This document shows, piece by piece, positions 60,117-64,000 of a stretch of DNA of 64,000 bases. Source of the stretch: JBJGXI01 sp045635475 (GTDB lineage Bacteria; Bacillota; Bacilli; Bacillales; Amphibacillaceae); contig NZ_JBJGXI010000005.1 in assembly GCF_045635475.1 (NCBI RefSeq), positions 62,001 through 126,000 on the forward strand, given 5' to 3'. The translations under genes were made by a program, and so were the position numbers. The stretch's first letter is position 1; the number at the start of each line of letters is the position of its first letter. The notes beneath the pieces are model-generated. The model had not been told where the DNA came from and ran no database searches. It was given only the letters and a program-made list of their open reading frames with translations.

Positions 60117-60614
60117 TTACTTGGAATAAATATGATAGATCATCGTCCAAGATGTTCCTGATGACCCACATTGTATAAATCCAAGTTTCTTATATAGCTG
60201 CACAGCTTCCGAGTTATTAGGGTCCACACTTAAAGAAAGTGATGGATAACCATCCTTAGAAGCAGCTTCTAATAGTTTTTTCATAAGTAGAGTACCTACT
60301 CCCTTACCTCTTGCTTCACAACTTAATGCGATACTTAGTTCAGGAGTTTTATCATCAACGTACCCATAACCTTTTTGATTTTCATTAAACAGGCGATACC
60401 ACGCAGCACCAACAGGAATATTATCATCGTTAACAGCAATTAATGCTCTATCACCTAGTTTTCCCCATCCCTCACTATACTTTTTAATAGTGGGCGAATT
60501 TAATAGTTCATGTTTAGATGGCTTATTGTCAGGCATATGAATCGATTCATACAACATATCAGTCAAAAACTCTATGTCTTTTTCACTTTGTTCGAACTCT
60601 CTAATTTGGATCAA
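60117..60614 (-). CDS. GNAT family N-acetyltransferase
   Basis: A 165-residue acetyltransferase with the acetyl-CoA loop LSCEARGKGVGTLLMKKLLE by pattern near 97-115 and the closing VDPNNSEAVQLYKKLGF near 130-147. It starts with TTG at 60614 after a GAGGTGAGG site. The substrate is unknown. It lies 23 nt after the lipoprotein gene, so the two may form a small operon. Confidence 0.85.
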   Translation of the reverse strand: MIQIREFEQSEKDIEFLTDMLYESIHMPDNKPSKHELLNSPTIKKYSEGWGKLGDRALIAVNDDNIPVGAAWYRLFNENQKGYGYVDDKTPELSIALSCEARGKGVGTLLMKKLLEAASKDGYPSLSLSVDPNNSEAVQLYKKLGFIQCGSSGTSWTMIYHIYSK

Positions 60615-60637
60615 AAATCCTCACCTCGGTTATAGCT

Positions 60638-61039
60638 TTACTTATTAATTAACTGTTCTAACTTATCTGTCATTTCTGAGGATACGTAGTAAATAGTTTC
60701 CGTGTTTTCAAGTTCCATCAATGTTGCTTTTTCCCCCAACCATACATGAAAGTCATGGAAGTTTCCATTTGCATAACCAACCCTCATATCATATTCAGGA
60801 TCAGCCATATCAACAGAACCCATTTGTTTTTCTGATGTTATTATTGCCTCCGTTATCGTTTCGATAGTATTTTCATCGTCTATCTCAAGAAAAAAATTAG
60901 GATTAATTTCATAGAATCCATTTGATTCAGAAATATTGACCTTGACGATTTCATCCTCTAACTGAATAGTAGATAACTTTTCTGGCTGACAACCTAACAG
61001 CACGAGAGGTAGTAAAACAAGCATTATTAGCTTTTTCAT
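60638..61039 (-). CDS. Small lipoprotein, unknown
   Basis: A 133-residue product with a lipoprotein signal (KKLIMLVLLPLVLLGC, cysteine at about residue 17), so it is likely anchored on the outer membrane face. The mature part, with paired beta-type segments and an acidic middle (EIDDENTIETITEAI), resembles the YhfM-type domains of Bacillus lipoproteins only loosely; I do not name it. A GGGAG site fixes the ATG at 61039. It is upstream of the GNAT gene in the same direction. Confidence 0.72.
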   Translation of the reverse strand: MKKLIMLVLLPLVLLGCQPEKLSTIQLEDEIVKVNISESNGFYEINPNFFLEIDDENTIETITEAIITSEKQMGSVDMADPEYDMRVGYANGNFHDFHVWLGEKATLMELENTETIYYVSSEMTDKLEQLINK

Positions 61040-61223
61040 CCATACACTCCCAATCACGTCTTTTTTTATATAGACGTTCCCACCAATTATTATGTCACAA
61101 ACTAAACTAAAACTTCTAAAGTTACCTTCGCTATATTCAAATCAGATCATTTACTTAATTTGATTCATTTTATAGATTCAAAATCATGACAGGCAAGAGA
61201 ATAGTAGCGCAGCCGACCCAGTA

Positions 61224-61254
61224 TCAAAAAAACGAATCCTAGAACAAGATTCGT
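61224..61254 (-). terminator. Terminator after the LacI-type gene
   Basis: Stem ACGAATC (61232-61238) / GATTCGT (61248-61254) followed on the minus strand by TTTTTT. Confidence 0.82.
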
Positions 61255-61275
61255 CTTCTAAAGTATTAGATTTAA

Positions 61276-62292
61276 CTAATTTAATTTTGAAACAGTATCC
61301 CTTATGACTAATTCCGTATCAATCGTAAAAGGACTCGGACTGTAGTTACTGTCTTCCATCATCTTGAGTAATTCCTTGGCAGCCGTTGCTCCCATTATAT
61401 CTTTCTTTTGTCGGACTGTTGTTAGCTTGGGAGTTATGTAGGTTAATAGATTTACATCATCAAAACCGATTACAGAAATATCCTCCCCTATTTTAAAACC
61501 TTTTTCACTAATCGCCCTCATTGCACCAATTGCCATCATATCACCAGCACAAAAAATTGCTGTTGGTGTTGATGCTGCTGATAACAGCTTCACGGTGGAT
61601 CGATAACCACCTTGCTCTGTAAAATCACTTAATTCAATCCAGCTATTATTAATGGAAAGTCCGTGTTTCTTCATTGTTTGTTTGTAGCCTTCCAATCGAT
61701 CATGGCCTGGCTTTGTAGAAAAATAATCGGTAATAAAAGCGATGTCTTTATGACCCATTTCAATCAGATACTCTAATGCAATTACGGCTCCACCAACGTT
61801 ATCGGATGTAAGGTAATTTGCTCGGGGTCCTACTAAATCTAAATCTATAGACATACATGGAATCCCGCTACGGACGATTGAATCTAAATTTTCATCGGTT
61901 CTTGGAACGCCTAATAAAAACAATCCATCCACGTTTCGGTGAATAGCACGGTCTCCAAATGTGTTAATTTTGTTCTCTGGATGGTTATTAGTAAAAAAGA
62001 ATAAATCATACCCACGCTCTCCTATTACATCCTTAAAGCTTGCTAAAATATCTTGAAAGAATGGATGTCGGAATCCGCTATTCAAGTGATCCTCAAAGAA
62101 AATACCAACCGTTTTGGATTTTTTAGTAGCCAACCCTCTTGCGACAGAATTAGGATAATAACCTAATTCTTCCGTTATCCTTTTGACCTTCTCAACCGTT
62201 TTTTGCCCTACATCAGATCGTCCATTAAGTACCTTTGAAACAGTTGCCGCAGACACACCAGCTTTTTTTGCAATATCGTATATTGTTAGCAT
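61276..62292 (-). CDS. LacI family transcriptional regulator
   Basis: A 338-residue LacI-type regulator. The DNA-binding headpiece TIYDIAKKAGVSAATVSKVL with NGRSDVGQKT spans residues 3-32, the hinge is near 45-55, and the periplasmic-binding-like effector domain fills the rest (DGLFLLGVPR, FCAGDMMAIGAMRAI, VIGFDDVNLLTYITPKLTTV by pattern). The effector is presumably a sugar. It lies downstream of the oligopeptide-type ABC transporter genes and separated from them by a terminator, so it is likely their regulator. Confidence 0.9.
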   Translation of the reverse strand: MLTIYDIAKKAGVSAATVSKVLNGRSDVGQKTVEKVKRITEELGYYPNSVARGLATKKSKTVGIFFEDHLNSGFRHPFFQDILASFKDVIGERGYDLFFFTNNHPENKINTFGDRAIHRNVDGLFLLGVPRTDENLDSIVRSGIPCMSIDLDLVGPRANYLTSDNVGGAVIALEYLIEMGHKDIAFITDYFSTKPGHDRLEGYKQTMKKHGLSINNSWIELSDFTEQGGYRSTVKLLSAASTPTAIFCAGDMMAIGAMRAISEKGFKIGEDISVIGFDDVNLLTYITPKLTTVRQKKDIMGATAAKELLKMMEDSNYSPSPFTIDTELVIRDTVSKLN

Positions 62293-62424
62293 TTCCGTTC
62301 TCCTTCTTTATGCATCCAATTAAAATGGTTGTGCCATCGTACTAACCCAGATTATAACCTACTTAGAAAAGGCATGTCTATCTAAGGGAAATAATGAAGT
62401 TATTTAACATTAGTAGATTGACCG

Positions 62425-62436
62425 CGTAAATTTACG
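62425..62436. promoter_or_regulatory. 12-bp palindrome upstream of the LacI-type gene
   Basis: CGTAAATTTACG is a perfect palindrome 133 bp upstream of the lacI-type start. It lacks the central CG common in LacI-family operators, so a regulatory role is only a possibility. Confidence 0.25.
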
Positions 62437-62440
62437 ATTT

Positions 62441-62477
62441 AAAAAAAGAACGAAAAGGACGCCTGTCAGCTCCTTTT
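62441..62477 (-). terminator. Terminator after oppF
   Basis: AAAAGGA (62453-62459) / TCCTTTT (62471-62477) stem, then CGTTCTTTTTTT on the minus strand. Confidence 0.82.
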
Positions 62478-62508
62478 GCTCAAAGAAGACGACAACCATC
62501 CCTCCATA

Positions 62509-63504
62509 CTAAAATATTTCTTTTTCATAATGATGACAGGCTACTAAATGACCATTCTTTGCTTCATCTAGAGATGGCATTGTTTCATTACAAACTTCCG
62601 TAGCTAATGGACAACGAGGGACAAACGGACATCCTTGCCTGCCTTCGCTTAAATCAGGTGGATTGTTTGACATATCTTTTAAATTGACTTGCGATTCACT
62701 TCCAGGTGTGGCGGAAAGTAATAGTCGTGTATATGGATTTAGTGGATTTTTTATTAATTCTTTTGATTCTGCAATTTCCATGACTTTACCACCATATAAA
62801 ACCATAATCCGATCGCCAAAATAACGAGCGGAAGCCAAGTCATGAGTGATGTATAAGTAGGATAATTCTAAGTCTCTTTTCAATTCATTCAATAGTTGTA
62901 GTATTCCAGCTCGTATAGATACATCCAACATCGAGGTAGGCTCATCTGCAACAATAAATTGTGGATTAACTGCCAATGCTCGAGCGATAGCCAGCCGTTG
63001 TCTTTGCCCACCTGATAATTCATGTGGATATTTTTGTCTAATTTCATTTACAGGTGTTAAGCCAACTTTAAGAAGTAATTCGGAAATTTTTTGGTTTAAC
63101 GGCTCTCCTTTGTACCCCTGATGCTTTTTCAAAGGGAATGTTAGATGACTTTCAATCTTTTTAACTGGATTTAATGATCCAAATGGATCCTGGAAAATCA
63201 TTTGAGCTACTTTTCTATACTCGTTTAATTTTTTCCCTTTATATTCACTAATAGCATTTCCATCAACGATAATCTTTCCGCCTGACGGATTTAGCAATCG
63301 GACTAATGCTCTTCCAATCGTAGTTTTTCCACTACCAGATTCACCAACTAGCGCCAACACTTCACCCTTTTTTATCTCCAAGCTAACTTTGTCAACAGGA
63401 GTAATGAACCTTTTCTGCCTGTTTCCGCGAACTGGAAATTTTATAGTTAAATCTTCTACCTGAACTAGTGTCTGAGATTCATTTAAGACTGCTGCTTCTT
63501 TCAT
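62509..63504 (-). CDS. Oligopeptide/dipeptide-type ABC transporter ATP-binding protein (OppF/DppF family)
   Basis: The second ATPase of an Opp/Dpp-type importer, 331 residues. Walker A GESGSGKTT is near 55-63, the ABC signature LSGGQRQRLAIARAL near 165-179, Walker B FIVADEPTSMLD near 186-197, and the family-specific C-terminal cysteine cluster CPFVPRCPLATEVC near 290-303. Transporters of this family also import oligosaccharides; the neighbouring LacI regulator favours a sugar substrate here, by inference. The ATG overlaps the upstream ATPase gene by 4 nt. Confidence 0.9.
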   Translation of the reverse strand: MKEAAVLNESQTLVQVEDLTIKFPVRGNRQKRFITPVDKVSLEIKKGEVLALVGESGSGKTTIGRALVRLLNPSGGKIIVDGNAISEYKGKKLNEYRKVAQMIFQDPFGSLNPVKKIESHLTFPLKKHQGYKGEPLNQKISELLLKVGLTPVNEIRQKYPHELSGGQRQRLAIARALAVNPQFIVADEPTSMLDVSIRAGILQLLNELKRDLELSYLYITHDLASARYFGDRIMVLYGGKVMEIAESKELIKNPLNPYTRLLLSATPGSESQVNLKDMSNNPPDLSEGRQGCPFVPRCPLATEVCNETMPSLDEAKNGHLVACHHYEKEIF

Positions 63505-64000
63505 GACTTAAACACCTCTTCTCTTTCCTTGTCATATAGATGACACTCAATACTCCTATCTTCAACTTTGCTAATAACTGGTAATTCTGTCTCACATCGT
63601 TCATTCGCAAACGGACACCGTGGATGATACGCACACCCGCTCGGTAATTCCACAAGATCTGGTGGATTACCAGGTATCCCTTCAATTGTCACTTCATCCG
63701 CAGTCAACTGTGGAATAGCGTTTATAAGCCCTTGTGTGTACGGATGGTGTTTGTCTAGTTGACTTAGTGATTCACTATCTGTTATTTCCACAAATCTACC
63801 AGCATACATGATTGCAACTTGTTGAGCTAGCTCAGACACTAAACTAAAGTCATGACTGATAAATAAAATAGAGAATTTTTTTACTTTCTGAATTTCTTTA
63901 ATTTTATCTAGAATCGAGCGTTGTACAACAACATCTAGTGCTGTTGTTGGTTCATCCATAATAACTAGTTTAGGGTCAAGGGCGATTGCAATTGCAATAA
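63501..64000 (-). CDS. Oligopeptide/dipeptide-type ABC transporter ATP-binding protein (OppD/DppD family), 5' cut by window edge
   Basis: The frame runs through the window end without a stop: upstream of the internal ATG at 63959 the codons read IAIAIALDPKLVI, continuing into Walker B MDEPTTALDVVVQ. Only the C-terminal half (about 166 residues) is present, with the switch histidine in FISHDFSLVSELAQQ and the cysteine cluster CAYHPRCPFANERC typical of the family. It pairs with the downstream OppF-type gene; permease and binding-protein genes should lie beyond the window. Confidence 0.88.
   Translation of the reverse strand, partial: IAIAIALDPKLVIMDEPTTALDVVVQRSILDKIKEIQKVKKFSILFISHDFSLVSELAQQVAIMYAGRFVEITDSESLSQLDKHHPYTQGLINAIPQLTADEVTIEGIPGNPPDLVELPSGCAYHPRCPFANERCETELPVISKVEDRSIECHLYDKEREEVFKS

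Overview
The window is ordinary low-GC Firmicute chromosome. The organism looks like a spore-forming member of the Bacillaceae, probably a halophilic or alkaliphilic genus near Oceanobacillus, Virgibacillus or Gracilibacillus. Three things point there: gene order follows the Bacillus subtilis 210-230 degree region very closely; sporulation and germination genes are dense (sleB-ypeB, cotJABC, spmAB-dacB, spoVA, spoIIA, spoIIM); and large structured GC-rich intergenic repeats are present. The genus is an inference and the conserved gene order is what I see. No rRNA, tRNA, CRISPR array, prophage or intact insertion sequence was found. Nearly everything is on the minus strand.

Layout. 1-4.5 kb: seaA (partial), yphA, ypfD, plsC, cmk, ypfB. 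5-9.3 kb: the cortex lytic pair ypeB-sleB, prsW and, on the plus strand, asparaginase. 9.9-14 kb: bdr, gudB, mecB (ypbH), ypbG. 14.4-16.2 kb: a CBS-ACT protein and plus-strand cotJABC. 16.3-20.3 kb: the overlapping set ypbB-recQ-ypbD-ypbE. 20.4-23.1 kb: ferredoxin, an XRE regulator, and sigX-rsiX with a near-perfect autoregulatory promoter. 23.3-24.8 kb: a cobalamin-riboswitch-controlled DUF4430 lipoprotein and an ECF transporter S subunit, inserted between resE and sigX. 24.8-31.6 kb: rluB-resABCDE (cytochrome c maturation and redox two-component system). 32-34.4 kb: dacB-spmA-spmB. 35-38.7 kb: sodF, scpAB, a 27-residue YjcZ-type peptide, ribT, and a small site-2-type protease. 38.8-43.9 kb: ppiB, lysA and a spoVA operon that keeps AA, AB, AEa and AF but lacks the AC-AD-AEb core. 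44.2-51.1 kb: dacF-spoIIAA-spoIIAB-sigF and the nucleoside salvage set deoB-punA-pdp. 51.4-56.8 kb: xerD, yqzK, fur, spoIIM, an endonuclease Q-type protein, nudF and an aldo/keto reductase. 57-64 kb is more accessory: an alpha/beta hydrolase, an HD-GYP protein, small hypothetical genes, a LacI regulator and an Opp/Dpp-type ABC transporter cut by the window end.

The most unusual material is between the genes. Four intergenic elements (about 9276-9841, 31643-32050, 47217-47399, 49576-49908) share imperfect terminal inverted arms of about 60-70 nt. The full copies carry interior helices whose pairing is kept by compensatory changes. They start or end right at the 3' ends of genes. A degenerate relative lies at about 1490-1600. 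Other unexplained repeats are three 52-nt tandem units (34526-34681), a 134-bp inverted-repeat element (59062-59195) and a separate GC-rich element (about 43925-44110).

The second clear system is the B12 riboswitch, DUF4430 lipoprotein and ECF S-subunit module, which I read as a vitamin B12 scavenging unit. Many start codons were moved from the longest open frame to the one with a proper ribosome binding site; each case is noted in its entry.
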